Program-made: the position numbers and the translations under genes
The notes under the pieces: model-generated
Databases searched by the model: none
What the model was told of the DNA's origin: nothing
Seen by the model: the letters and a program-made list of their open reading frames with translations, nothing else
Source of the DNA: Nitrospirales bacterium
GTDB taxonomy: Bacteria > Nitrospirota > Nitrospiria > Nitrospirales > UBA8639
Length of the DNA: 64,000 bases
Assembly (NCBI GenBank): GCA_029261355.1
Contig: JAJDBM010000052.1
Span: 106,039-170,038, forward strand
Reading direction: 5' to 3'
In this document: one piece after another, positions 9,393-18,872 of the stretch
Layout: the number at the start of each line of letters is the position of its first letter
Numbering within the stretch: position 1 is the first letter of the stretch

Positions 9393-11270
9393 TTAATTGA
9401 GAAACTGCCGCTCCCACATGCGAAACATCAAGACTGTCCATAATTCGGTAGCTCGATTTCGTAAGCCAGACTGATGTTCTTTCCAGAGTGTCTTCACCGT
9501 ATCCATATGAATATACTGATGGGCCGGTTCCTCAAACAGCATGGTATGAGCGAGGTCTTTTAACTCCACTCGAAACCATCGTTCTAATGGAACAGCAAAC
9601 CCCATTTTGCTCCTATAGAGAATATCATGGCTCAAGGTTCCCTCTAGAGACTTTTTCAAGATATGCTTACCGGTCGTTCCCTGTAGTTTAAAAGAAGGTG
9701 GAATACTCGCAGCCAATTCCATCAATCGATGATCAAGAAGCGGAGCACGAACTTCCAAGGAATGGGCCATACTTGCCCGATCTACTTTGGCTAAAATATC
9801 ATCTGCCAGGTAAGTCTTCACATCTACATACAAAATCCTGGCTATGGGATCAGCATGCTGCGCTTTCTCGTAATACGACCGAAGCACGTTAGCCGTATCA
9901 TAGGTACCAAGCATTTCCCGAACCTGCGGATGAAGTAATTGCATTTTCACTTCTGGCTGGACCGCAGAAATAGAACGAAAATACCCCTCGATATGTGATC
10001 TGGCCAAATTTTCGAATGTCGCTTTCCCTCGAAACACCCTCGGAGCCCAATCGGCCTTTGGATACAAAGTCGCAAGGGTCCCAAACACAGACCGTCGAAA
10101 CCATGGAGGGAGCATTCCTCTCAGTTGCTCTTCGCGGTTATCGAATACATAGCGGCGATAGCCCGCAAAAAACTCATCTCCTCCATCTCCTGACAGCGCC
10201 ACCGTGACATGCTCTCGAGCCAACTTGGACACATAGTAGGTCGGAATGGCTGAAGAATCAGCAAACGGTTCATCATAATGCCAGGCTAATTTCTCTATGA
10301 TTCCTGCTGCATCTGGACTCACGACTTGCTCATAATGCTGAGTATTAAACTGCTTAGCCACTTGTCTGGCATAATCCAATTCATCAAACTCTTTTTCCTC
10401 AAAACCAATTGAGGTAGTAATCACGGGCTTTCCAGTGATGCGACTCATGAGAGCCACCACCGAGGAGGAATCAATGCCTCCGGACAAAAAGGCTCCCAAT
10501 GGAACCTCACTGATTAAACGAAGGCGTACTGCTTCCTGGTAGGTTTCCATGAGCAACTCACACCACTCAGACTCAGACTTGACTAAGGTCTGAGAAAAGT
10601 CTACATCCCAATATTCTTCATCTCGTAACCCTCGCTCGGAGATCACAACGTAATGTCCAGGCAATACTTTACGAACTGACTTAAAAATAGACTTTGGTGC
10701 GGGCACATACAATAAAGAGAAATAATCAGAGAGGGCTTCAAGATCAACATCTCGCCTCACATCCGGCGCTGCCAGAATAGCCTTCATCTCTGACCCAAAT
10801 ACCACTCTCTTACCATTATATGAGTAAAACAGTGGTTTTTTCCCTACACGATCTCGAGCCAGCAGGAGTTGTTGCTGACGACTATCCCAAATCGCAATCG
10901 CAAACATTCCCCGCAATGCTTGAAAACAATCCTCACCCTTCTCTTCATATAAATGCACGATCACTTCTGTGTCAGATCGAGTTTTAAAGATATGCCCCTT
11001 GGTGATTAAAAAATCCCGTAACTCTTGAAAATTATAAATTTCCCCATTAAAAATGACCCAGACAGATTGATCCTCATTGGTCTGAGGCTGATGCCCACCT
11101 TCCACATCAATAATGGATAATCGACGATGCGCCAACCCCACCGGCCCATTTGAAAAAAACCCTTCCTCATCTGGGCCTCGATGTGCAATTGTATCAGCCA
11201 TTTTCTTTAACAATGGAACAGGAACAGGATCCCCACTGCCGACGTTAAAGACACCACAAATTCCACACAT
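9393..11270 (-). CDS. asnB: Asparagine synthetase (glutamine-hydrolysing), XrtA-system amidotransferase type
   Basis: 625 residues, full length and with all catalytic parts. MCGICGVFN gives Cys2 as the glutaminase nucleophile, followed by HRGPDEEG, NGEIYNF and the glutamine-binding RSDTEV. The synthetase half has SGGIDSSS near residue 260 and SGDGGDEFFAGY. In the reaction glutamine supplies ammonia through a channel and the target carboxylate is adenylated by ATP. Proteins of this exact type are a regular part of XrtA EPS loci (amidotransferase 1 group), where the substrate is thought to be a component of the polymer rather than aspartate. It lies between two GT4 genes (55 and 73 bases away). 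It is one of two intact members among five in this window. Confidence 0.93.
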   Translation of the reverse strand: MCGICGVFNVGSGDPVPVPLLKKMADTIAHRGPDEEGFFSNGPVGLAHRRLSIIDVEGGHQPQTNEDQSVWVIFNGEIYNFQELRDFLITKGHIFKTRSDTEVIVHLYEEKGEDCFQALRGMFAIAIWDSRQQQLLLARDRVGKKPLFYSYNGKRVVFGSEMKAILAAPDVRRDVDLEALSDYFSLLYVPAPKSIFKSVRKVLPGHYVVISERGLRDEEYWDVDFSQTLVKSESEWCELLMETYQEAVRLRLISEVPLGAFLSGGIDSSSVVALMSRITGKPVITTSIGFEEKEFDELDYARQVAKQFNTQHYEQVVSPDAAGIIEKLAWHYDEPFADSSAIPTYYVSKLAREHVTVALSGDGGDEFFAGYRRYVFDNREEQLRGMLPPWFRRSVFGTLATLYPKADWAPRVFRGKATFENLARSHIEGYFRSISAVQPEVKMQLLHPQVREMLGTYDTANVLRSYYEKAQHADPIARILYVDVKTYLADDILAKVDRASMAHSLEVRAPLLDHRLMELAASIPPSFKLQGTTGKHILKKSLEGTLSHDILYRSKMGFAVPLERWFRVELKDLAHTMLFEEPAHQYIHMDTVKTLWKEHQSGLRNRATELWTVLMFRMWERQFLN

Positions 11271-11343
11271 ATTTACAGTCTACTTTCTTTCATTGAGGCA
11301 TGATCTTATTCACACATACTTCTTTATACGATAGCCAATGTCC

Positions 11344-12537
11344 CTAACGGTTTGAAGGTTGAGCCAATAACTCATCATAGACGGCTAAGTATTGCTCAAC
11401 CATCACATCCATACTAAAGGACTTCTCGACTATTGCACGACCTTCGTGACCATGCTGCTGCAATAAGCTCTTGTTCTTGACATATTTCAGGATGGCTTCA
11501 GCCATGGCCACAGGGTTCTTAGAAGGAACCAAAAAACCGTTCTTTCCATCGATCACTAATTCTGAATTCCCTCCTACATCAGTGGCGATAATGGGTAAGC
11601 CGCTGGACATGGCTTCTAGGATGGTGTTCGAAATCCCTTCGGCTTCGGAGGGAAGTACGAACAGGTCAAGTGACCGCATCAGCTCTGGAATATCTTGCCG
11701 TTCTCCTGCCAGCCAGACATAGGACTGAATCCCTTCATCATCAATGAGGCCTTGAATGTCTCCTCGCACAGGGCCATCTCCCACCAGTACCACTCGAACA
11801 TTCTCCGCAGTTTCTGGTTTCAACTGACGAAGTTGAAGAAAAGCCTGCACAAGAGTCATTTGATCCTTCACCGTTTGAAGGCGGCCAACGGTTCCAATGA
11901 GAAAAATGCCAGGGACTAAAAATTCTCCTGGGAGAGAGGAGGCGCGCTCCCCTCGACGTGGATAAAAACGCGTCATATCGACACCATTATAAATCTGGTG
12001 AATTCGATTTCTCTGAATTCCAATGACGCGTTGAAACCAATTGGCAAGATCTTCACTCACGGTAATAAATTGGTGAATCCCTAGTGACAGCAACTTTCGA
12101 AAGAGTTGAAACTTGCGACTTGCTCCGTATTGATCATGAACATCACGTCCATGCTCCCCATGCACACGACAGGGAACACCACCAAGGGCCGCCACAACCG
12201 AGTATTCCATGGTCGGCAGATTACGGGTATGGAAAATTGTAGGGTTGAGCCGCTTAATCACTTTCCATATCCTTGAATAGGCACCCCAATCAATTCCACT
12301 TTTTTTATGAATAGTCACCACATCTACATCGGCTCGGGTAATCCGCTGGCGAAAATCTGTAGAGTCCGTCAGGCACACAATTACATGTCGATACCGAGAC
12401 GCTGGCATATGGTTAATCAAGTTTACAAGCCCATTCTCTAATCCTCCCATAGCTAACCGGTAAATCAAGTGGAGGACTAATGGGGGCTGAGACTCACTAT
12501 TAATTGATCGAGACTTCAAACTTTGGAATATACCCAT
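11344..12537 (-). CDS. Glycosyltransferase family 4, XrtA-associated (TIGR03088-like)
   Basis: About 397 residues from the ATG at 12537; a GTG at 12570 is possible. The N-terminal motif HLIYRLAMGGLENGLVNLIN and the following CRVHGEHGRDVHD are typical of the PEP-CTERM/EpsH1-associated sugar transferases (TIGR03088). The C-terminal half shows YNGVDMTRFYP, GRLQTVKDQ and SEAEGISNTILEAMSSGLP, the family-4 E-x7-E site. It is a cytoplasmic GT-B enzyme acting on the lipid-linked EPS intermediate. It sits 73 bases before asnB and 155 bases after the beta-helix gene. The family match, rather than general similarity, is one of the reasons for calling this locus XrtA-type. Confidence 0.9.
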   Translation of the reverse strand: MGIFQSLKSRSINSESQPPLVLHLIYRLAMGGLENGLVNLINHMPASRYRHVIVCLTDSTDFRQRITRADVDVVTIHKKSGIDWGAYSRIWKVIKRLNPTIFHTRNLPTMEYSVVAALGGVPCRVHGEHGRDVHDQYGASRKFQLFRKLLSLGIHQFITVSEDLANWFQRVIGIQRNRIHQIYNGVDMTRFYPRRGERASSLPGEFLVPGIFLIGTVGRLQTVKDQMTLVQAFLQLRQLKPETAENVRVVLVGDGPVRGDIQGLIDDEGIQSYVWLAGERQDIPELMRSLDLFVLPSEAEGISNTILEAMSSGLPIIATDVGGNSELVIDGKNGFLVPSKNPVAMAEAILKYVKNKSLLQQHGHEGRAIVEKSFSMDVMVEQYLAVYDELLAQPSNR

Positions 12538-12692
12538 GACAAGAATAAATATTTCGCTAAACAATTGCACAGCAAAACTGAAAGAGTTCCCTCAAAATAG
12601 TGGGATAAATGGGTCTCTATTCACAACATTAATAGCACTGGCGGTATGAAGAGCCCAACTCAATCTTGGCATTATTGATGAGACTCATCCTC

Positions 12693-14282
12693 TTATGATG
12701 CAAGGCGACTCTCAGAATAACTCAATAGTTTTTCCCCTTTCAGGGATTCGTGCTCGGCATGTAAGGTTATATTTACTTCATACGATTGGTCACCCTGTTC
12801 AACCGTCGCAACCCTCGAATTTTGATAATAGAGATCCCATTCAACCGACGAATCAAAATCCCAGGTCAGCATAATATAAGGGTAGCGGACCAATCCGATT
12901 CCCTTCTGCCCTATACCCAACAATGTATGATAGAGGTCTTCCGTGATCTGACTTTTTATATTTGGGCCATTGACCTCAAGCGTGAGAAACCCTGGATTAT
13001 GCCGCTGAAAGAAAGCTGAAATTTTGTCTCCTGTTCTTTGATCTTTGCTCGTCACACCCATGGCCTTCATAACTTTCCCCCCACGGTCGGCAAACGCTTG
13101 CTTGATGTTCTCCGCTACCACAGCTGATATGCAGTCACTATCACCACTGACTAAATTTGATTCTTCGCTTCCATTCGCGAGGAATGTAGACAATGCCAGA
13201 AATTCCTTTTCTTCACACAATTGTCCACGAAAGACTATTGGGATAGGCGCGGCCCCCGTATTAGGCATCCCAATATATTGATATTTTCCATTTTTATCTG
13301 AAAATAAATTCCCTGATACAAGACTAAGACGTAAACCTGGAACATCAAACCCATCTATCGCGCCTAACGCCTGATTGTAGACAATCACCCCACCCGTAAT
13401 ATCTCGAAGTTGAAACCCTAACTTTGCCTTTCCCTTCACCAAATTCGACATGACCAAATCAATAGATTCCAACACAATCCCAGTCTCCTCAGCATCCACG
13501 ACAACATTTCCACTTACATTACCATTACCCTTGGATACGAGGACCATGCCCTGCATCGTATGATTCACGATGAGATTGTGATCAATCACGAAGTTGCTTG
13601 ACCTATCAGCCGTCAAGCCAATACGCCCCAATGCTAAATAATTATCTTTGATGATCAGGTGGCGGCTCTGAAGAATATCGATCGCCTCATCAAAATACCC
13701 GAGAATGATATTGTTACTAATGATGATATTTCGTCCACTAAGCTGCACCCCATCATCTCCAGAACTGGCGATAATATTTCCATGCAAGAGCAGATTATCA
13801 ACCGAATGACCAAGTACTGACGAAGCGCCAATATTGACAATAAATGAGTGATAAAGGCTAAACCCTTGGATATTTTCAGCGATGTTAAACCCTACACTCG
13901 CCCTTCCAGTGCCATCTGGTGTTTGACCTTCCACTTTCATGGATTCAACCGTCACGTCATTGGCACGAACCTCAAATACTGGTAGCCCTGGATTCTCTGG
14001 GACGATCAGCGTTCGATTACGGCCCTTACCTGAGATCTTGACTCCTCGTTTCTTCAAAACAATGGGATTACTCACAACAAATGTGCCAGCACTCAACAAA
14101 ACCATGGCATCTTCTGGTGCAGCATGAACGGCTTCTTCCAGACTTGAATAGATTTCTCGATTTGGGGTATCTGGACTAGGGCTCACAGTCACCCCCACCT
14201 GGCTTTCACCAAAGGCATCACCAATAAGAGTCCAACTCCACAACAATTGAAAGGCAAGAAGTAATCGAATATATTTAGTCAT
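12693..14282 (-). CDS. Secreted right-handed parallel beta-helix protein
   Basis: 529 residues from the ATG at 14282, which has a GAGG site seven bases upstream and opens directly into a signal peptide (MTKYIRLLLAFQLLWSWTLIG, cleavage near DAFG-ESQ). A longer frame from 14360 would put 26 charged residues in front of the signal peptide and is unlikely. The centre (about 90-330) carries repeated N-rich coils such as ISNNIILGYFDEAIDI and IIKDNYLALGRIGL, the pattern of PbH1/NosD beta-helices. Proteins of this fold bind or modify acidic polysaccharides (lyases, epimerases). The C-terminal 150 residues form a separate domain. It probably acts on the EPS in the periplasm or outside the cell. No lyase-specific catalytic motif could be identified. 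Confidence 0.82.
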   Translation of the reverse strand: MTKYIRLLLAFQLLWSWTLIGDAFGESQVGVTVSPSPDTPNREIYSSLEEAVHAAPEDAMVLLSAGTFVVSNPIVLKKRGVKISGKGRNRTLIVPENPGLPVFEVRANDVTVESMKVEGQTPDGTGRASVGFNIAENIQGFSLYHSFIVNIGASSVLGHSVDNLLLHGNIIASSGDDGVQLSGRNIIISNNIILGYFDEAIDILQSRHLIIKDNYLALGRIGLTADRSSNFVIDHNLIVNHTMQGMVLVSKGNGNVSGNVVVDAEETGIVLESIDLVMSNLVKGKAKLGFQLRDITGGVIVYNQALGAIDGFDVPGLRLSLVSGNLFSDKNGKYQYIGMPNTGAAPIPIVFRGQLCEEKEFLALSTFLANGSEESNLVSGDSDCISAVVAENIKQAFADRGGKVMKAMGVTSKDQRTGDKISAFFQRHNPGFLTLEVNGPNIKSQITEDLYHTLLGIGQKGIGLVRYPYIMLTWDFDSSVEWDLYYQNSRVATVEQGDQSYEVNITLHAEHESLKGEKLLSYSESRLAS

Positions 14283-14468
14283 GTTCGGCCTCAACATTTC
14301 CTTTAAATACACAGATTCCAGTTCAACCAATTCTCCATCAATAAACCATCGTTCATACAATCAATATTCTCAGTTCTCTACTTTAACGAGTTCAATAACT
14401 AATGCCCATGATGAGCACTCGCAACCTAGCCTGCCTTCAGAATGGCATCGAGGAGCACAAAAATAGTA

Positions 14469-15659
14469 TCATCCTATATCCTGAATGAGTGTCTCGAGGT
14501 CTGACCCACAATCTTGCCAACGACAACGTTGTGACACGAATTCCCGTGCCCTTTGCCCACAAACACGACGCAACTCAGAATCATGAAGTAATGTAATCAC
14601 TTCATCTGCAAAACTCTTAGGATCATCATCGATACGAATACCATCTTTAGCCGTGGCGGCAATACCCTGAAAAGCATTCGATGTTCCTATCACCGGCAAG
14701 CCCATCGCCATGGCTTCAAGAATTTTATTCTGAACCCCACGAGCAATTCTTAAGGGTGCAACTGCAAGTGATGCGCTCTCAAGGTATGGACGAACATCTG
14801 GGACGGTACCGGTGACATCGACAATTCCCTTGCGTGCAAGTTCCAGTACCTTTGGGGTAGGCTTCCTCCCAACAATGAAAAAGCACACCCCTGGCACCGC
14901 ATCCAAAATCCGAGGTAAAATCTTTTCACAAAAAAATTGAGCACCATCAATGTTGGGGAAGTAATCCATCGCTGCGGTAAACACAATCGTCAGTGGACGC
15001 TTTTTCTCAGAACCCTCATTCTCAGATGGAGAAAAAAACTCAAAGTCGACTCCATTTGCAACAACAGCAACTGGACGACCAGGGACTCGATTGCGAAAGG
15101 ACTCAGCTTCTTCAGATGAAATAAAGACTGACTGATTAAATTCTTTCGCAATAGTCTCCTCATACAATTTCAATCGCTTCGCTTCCATCCGATATAACGT
15201 AGAAAAAGGAAACGGTTGATATTCTGCATAGGCTCCCCATTTTTCTGAATCGAGATCCACAAAATCCATAAGCTTCGGTATATGGTCCACAGTTCGAACG
15301 TATTCAGCCATCGGAGATGAAAAAGTCATAATTCGATCAATCGATACTGAATCCAAAATCGCCTTAATCTTTTGTTGCAACGCCTGAGAGTAAAATGCTC
15401 CCGTAGATAAAGCCTGCCCTCTCACGAATGCCAGGCCTGTCGGAAATAATTGGTTCCAAGAAGATCGATAGGCAGTTTCGACGACACAACACATTTTCTT
15501 CAGCTCATCGATATATTGAAAGTCATCCTGATCATCAACTAAACAGGCAAGATAGAGTTTATGATTTTTTGATAAATGCTTGATTTGATGAAAAGAACGA
15601 ATTTTATCCCCTTTGTTAGGCGGAAATGGAATGCGATGTGCGAGATAGAGAATATTCAT
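14469..15659 (-). CDS. Glycosyltransferase, XrtA-associated (TIGR03087-like)
   Basis: About 396 residues from the ATG at 15659, giving MNILYLAHRIPFPPNKGDKIR; a frame from 15710 adds 17 hydrophobic residues not expected in the family. This N-terminal motif, followed by SFHQIKHLSKNH, defines the PEP-CTERM/XrtA-associated glycosyltransferase group TIGR03087 as I know it. The C-terminal half has VVANGVDFEFF, FTAAMDYFPNIDGAQFF and LEAMAMGLPVIGTS. It is a cytoplasmic GT-B enzyme of the EPS pathway. It lies 107 bases after the FemAB gene and 186 bases before the beta-helix gene; this neighbourhood is typical of XrtA loci. Confidence 0.9.
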   Translation of the reverse strand: MNILYLAHRIPFPPNKGDKIRSFHQIKHLSKNHKLYLACLVDDQDDFQYIDELKKMCCVVETAYRSSWNQLFPTGLAFVRGQALSTGAFYSQALQQKIKAILDSVSIDRIMTFSSPMAEYVRTVDHIPKLMDFVDLDSEKWGAYAEYQPFPFSTLYRMEAKRLKLYEETIAKEFNQSVFISSEEAESFRNRVPGRPVAVVANGVDFEFFSPSENEGSEKKRPLTIVFTAAMDYFPNIDGAQFFCEKILPRILDAVPGVCFFIVGRKPTPKVLELARKGIVDVTGTVPDVRPYLESASLAVAPLRIARGVQNKILEAMAMGLPVIGTSNAFQGIAATAKDGIRIDDDPKSFADEVITLLHDSELRRVCGQRAREFVSQRCRWQDCGSDLETLIQDIG

Positions 15660-15766
15660 AGAAGCGGATACGAGAGTATATGAGAACCAGAAAAGAACAG
15701 GATGAGCCAACCACTGTCATCTGCTCTTGATTTGCAGTCCCTTGTTTTCTTTGATGTTTCGGACCT

Positions 15767-16816
15767 TTAAGGAAGATACTTGATGACTTGCGGCCCAATG
15801 AGATTCGCGACCGATAGGGGTAGTTTTTTCCAGAGTGAGATGAATGGCTGAAACTTTGGATTCGTAGGGCTCACATTGGGTACTTCGCCACCATTGGGAA
15901 GGTAGTATTGATATTGGAGCGGCTTCGGCTCAAATCCCCAATGCCGTTTAAAATCATAGGCGCCCGTCCCCTGCTTGCTTCGGCCAAAATCAAAGACCTT
16001 GTACCCATGTTCCCAGCCATATCGCATCAGCTCCCAATACATAAAATCATACACCGCGTATCTCAAATACTGTGGAAGGCCCCCACCATAATAGGGTAAC
16101 AGGTGATCTTGATAACAAAACGTCATGACGGCTGCGGCCATCTGGTTCTGATACCACACCGTTAAAATCTTACATCCCTCCCCAAGCTCATCCAATAATG
16201 CTTCAAAATACCGATAAGGGAAAGCTGGAGTCCCTAGATTTCTCAAACTTGCCGTGTAGATTTGATAAAAATCTTTCAGGAATTCTTTTCCCCCTATTTT
16301 CGACTCCAATTCATTGTTGATGCCTTGTCGAACCATGCGTCGCTGTTTTCGGGGAATAGCCATCATATTTTTTTCCTCGCCGTCAAATATTTCACGGGAA
16401 AAGGAAAAATAAAGTTCTTTAATGGGAAGATCTCCACCTATGGCCTCGACATGCCGAAATTCAAGAAAGTCGACTCGTAACTCATGAGAAAGAGTTTCGC
16501 CTTTTCGTTGAAGCTGTTCGGCCACCTCAACAGTATCCGCACAGATTCCTCCATAGACACCAAATGGAACTGAAATCAACACCTGTCCACGCAAGGGCTT
16601 TTTCACTAAAAACAACGGGAGAATTCCCTGTATCACCCCATCACTTTCTATAAAATAATAGTAGGGTACATAGCCAAAGACTTTTTCGATGACAGTTTTC
16701 CAATCTGTAGTATGAAAAAATGTCCCCGATGGACAACAAGAGACAAAATCATCCCACTGCGATTGCCAACCAGAAGTATAGGGCTGTACGTCTATAGCCG
16801 TTGAGACCATACTCAT
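15767..16816 (-). CDS. FemAB-like protein, XrtA/PEP-CTERM-associated
   Basis: 349 residues of the FemAB/GNAT-like class. The first half (VQPYTSGWQSQWDDFV, FHTTDWKTVIEKVFGY) and second half (QNQMAAAVMTFCYQDHLLPYYGGGL, then RSKQGTGAYDFKRHWGFEP) match the PEP-CTERM-system FemAB family TIGR03019. FemA/B/X enzymes transfer an amino acid from aminoacyl-tRNA to an amino group of peptidoglycan precursors; in EPS loci an aminoacyl or acyl decoration of an amino sugar is a reasonable guess. The RSKQGTGAYDFKRHWGF stretch is the most conserved part of this class. It lies between a GT2 gene (43 bases) and the TIGR03087-like gene. Confidence 0.88.
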   Translation of the reverse strand: MSMVSTAIDVQPYTSGWQSQWDDFVSCCPSGTFFHTTDWKTVIEKVFGYVPYYYFIESDGVIQGILPLFLVKKPLRGQVLISVPFGVYGGICADTVEVAEQLQRKGETLSHELRVDFLEFRHVEAIGGDLPIKELYFSFSREIFDGEEKNMMAIPRKQRRMVRQGINNELESKIGGKEFLKDFYQIYTASLRNLGTPAFPYRYFEALLDELGEGCKILTVWYQNQMAAAVMTFCYQDHLLPYYGGGLPQYLRYAVYDFMYWELMRYGWEHGYKVFDFGRSKQGTGAYDFKRHWGFEPKPLQYQYYLPNGGEVPNVSPTNPKFQPFISLWKKLPLSVANLIGPQVIKYLP

Positions 16817-16859
16817 AGTTTAGTGGTGTTCCTCATTCATAGTCGAATCAAATAAGTGA

Positions 16860-17852
16860 TTACCGTAAGAACTTTCTGATGGAATAATCTTTCAACTTCC
16901 TTGCATGGGTAAAGATAATAATCTCTCCAAGCAATCCAATCGATCCAACTTGTACACCAAGAACCATTAAGAGCACCCCAAGAACCAACAGAGGACGATC
17001 TGCTAATGCCGTCACACCAAAAATCTTTTCCAAGGCCAGCAAGGAGGACACAAAAAACCCAGAAGCAAAGAGTCCACTACCAATGAGTCCAAAAAACCGC
17101 AACGGCTTTTTCGTAAATTTAAATAGAAAGACGACAGTCAGTAAATCCAGGATTCTCCTGAGATAAACTCCTGGTCGATACAAACGTTGACTCCCATCGG
17201 CAGAATGTTGGGGAATATCAATTTCAGCGATACGAAAGCCTTTTTGATGTGCTAGGAGCGGCAAAAACCGATGGAGATCCCCATAAATCGACACCTCCTT
17301 CGCAACCTGTCGCTTCATACCTCGAAGGCCACTCCCAAGGTCATTGAGGGCTAGACCTGTGAGTCGATTGGTCAATGCATGAAATAATCGTGTTTGCAGA
17401 CGATTCAGCCACGTATCGATTCGTGGCCATCGCCTTGTCACCACTAAATCACATCCATCTTGTAATCGATCCATCACATGCTCAATGCCTTCAGGGATTG
17501 TTTGAAAATACGCTGGCAAGGTAATAACAATTTCTCCAGATGCCTGTTCAAACCCGACAGTCAGAGCCGTCGACTCGCCAAAGTAATAGGGCAAAGAAAT
17601 GATGTTGATGTGACGTTCTCCTTGGAGTTTTTCCAAAGAATCCAGAACGATCTGATTCCCCCCATCAATCACAATAATAAATTCAAAGGTGACAGAGAGT
17701 GGGGCGAGAATCGAGGCATAGGCTTGATACACAGCTTCAACATCTTGAGACCGTTCGACGACAGGCATCACGATTGAGACTGACGGGTTCGATGGAAGCT
17801 GTGGCTCTTGAAGCACGTGACTAGTCTTTGTCATAGATTGGACTAGGGACAT
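16860..17852 (-). CDS. GT2-like membrane protein with degenerate active site
   Basis: 330 residues. It has a GT-A domain (about 25-250) followed by two hydrophobic segments (about 250-275 and 290-318) ending in a basic tail, the plan of GtrB/DPM1-type polyprenyl-phosphate glycosyltransferases. It is a paralogue of the next gene (17913-18863), but key positions have changed. Where that protein has IIFIDDGSSD this one has IIVIDGGNQI, and where it has VVSMDGDLQNDP this one has VITLPAYFQTIP. The metal-binding DXD is therefore gone. It may be inactive, may use a metal-free mechanism, or may be a partner of its neighbour. It is followed 43 bases on by FemAB. Confidence 0.82.
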   Translation of the reverse strand: MSLVQSMTKTSHVLQEPQLPSNPSVSIVMPVVERSQDVEAVYQAYASILAPLSVTFEFIIVIDGGNQIVLDSLEKLQGERHINIISLPYYFGESTALTVGFEQASGEIVITLPAYFQTIPEGIEHVMDRLQDGCDLVVTRRWPRIDTWLNRLQTRLFHALTNRLTGLALNDLGSGLRGMKRQVAKEVSIYGDLHRFLPLLAHQKGFRIAEIDIPQHSADGSQRLYRPGVYLRRILDLLTVVFLFKFTKKPLRFFGLIGSGLFASGFFVSSLLALEKIFGVTALADRPLLVLGVLLMVLGVQVGSIGLLGEIIIFTHARKLKDYSIRKFLR

Positions 17853-17912
17853 TTCATTACCATCTGTATTGAAAATTTATTCAACATTCTCACGATCGCT
17901 GTACCAAATGCC

Positions 17913-18863
17913 TTAAAGTATTCCTGAACTTTTCTTTGTGGAGAGCATCGTACTCAGCATAAGCTCTGGACGATAATCTCCAGTTGATAAAACCATTTCC
18001 CCCAACACGCCAAGAGCCACTAAATGTCCAGTCAGAGCTAACAACATAAAGGCAATGGATGGAAGAACAATTCCAGAAACATCATTCAGGCTAAAAAGCA
18101 ACAGGCAACACAGTCCCATTAAAAAAGAAATTCCGCTGATTTTCCCAAACCATAAACCGGGACGTGAAGAACATCGGACGAGGAGGTGAATAACAAATAG
18201 GTCTAAAAACACCCGCCATGCCCGAGAAAATCCATATTTGCTCTCCCCAAATTTTCGAGCATGGTGGCTCACCTCAATTTCAGCAACTTTGGCTCCACCC
18301 AAGGTCGACATCGCAGGAATAAAACGATGAAAATCAGCGTACAATGGCAACTGTTTGACCACTCTTCTCCTATACGCCTTGAGTGAACACCCATTATCAT
18401 GAATAGGTACCTTGGTAATCTTCCCGATAAGCCAATTCGCTATGACTGAAGGAAGTCGACGAGAAAGAAACTTATCTTTTCGATCTTTTCGCCAACCGCA
18501 TACGACTCCATACCCTTCATTGAGTTTATCTAGCAACCGTGAAATATCAGCCGGGTCATTCTGTAAGTCCCCGTCCATACTCACCACGCAATCCCCTCTG
18601 GCTGCACGGAAACCCGCGGCCATGGCTAGCGTCTGACCATAGTTCTTTCTAAATTCAATGACTCGGACGCAAGGAAATTCTTCATGAAGTTGGGCCAAGA
18701 AGGCCGGTGTTTGATCAGAACTGCCATCGTCGATGAAGATGATTTCATACGGCTTGCCAATCGCTTCACAAGAAGAGTAAATCGATTGAAATAAGACATG
18801 AATACTTTCTTCTTCATTAAATATTGGGACAACAATAGAGAGCTGAGGACATTTCTTCATCAT
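17913..18863 (-). CDS. Polyprenyl-phosphate glycosyltransferase family 2 (GtrB/DPM1-like)
   Basis: 316 residues with an intact GT-A domain: SIVVPIFNEEESI at the nucleotide site, IIFIDDGSSDQTP, SMDGDLQNDP (DXD) and KAYRRRVVKQLP. Two membrane segments follow (about 232-255 and 262-290). Such enzymes transfer a sugar from a nucleotide donor to undecaprenyl phosphate, making the donor for periplasmic GT-C enzymes. Two GT39-type proteins that could use such a donor are encoded at 28824-30437 and 36949-38598. The gene is nine bases from the beta-barrel gene upstream and 60 bases from its degenerate paralogue downstream, so all three are probably co-transcribed. Confidence 0.9.
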   Translation of the reverse strand: MMKKCPQLSIVVPIFNEEESIHVLFQSIYSSCEAIGKPYEIIFIDDGSSDQTPAFLAQLHEEFPCVRVIEFRKNYGQTLAMAAGFRAARGDCVVSMDGDLQNDPADISRLLDKLNEGYGVVCGWRKDRKDKFLSRRLPSVIANWLIGKITKVPIHDNGCSLKAYRRRVVKQLPLYADFHRFIPAMSTLGGAKVAEIEVSHHARKFGESKYGFSRAWRVFLDLFVIHLLVRCSSRPGLWFGKISGISFLMGLCCLLLFSLNDVSGIVLPSIAFMLLALTGHLVALGVLGEMVLSTGDYRPELMLSTMLSTKKSSGIL

Positions 18864-18872
18864 TCAATCATG

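Noticed and set aside
12677..12689. Small palindrome GATGAG-A-CTCATC after the beta-helix gene
   Set aside because: One-base loop, only six pairs; likely chance.
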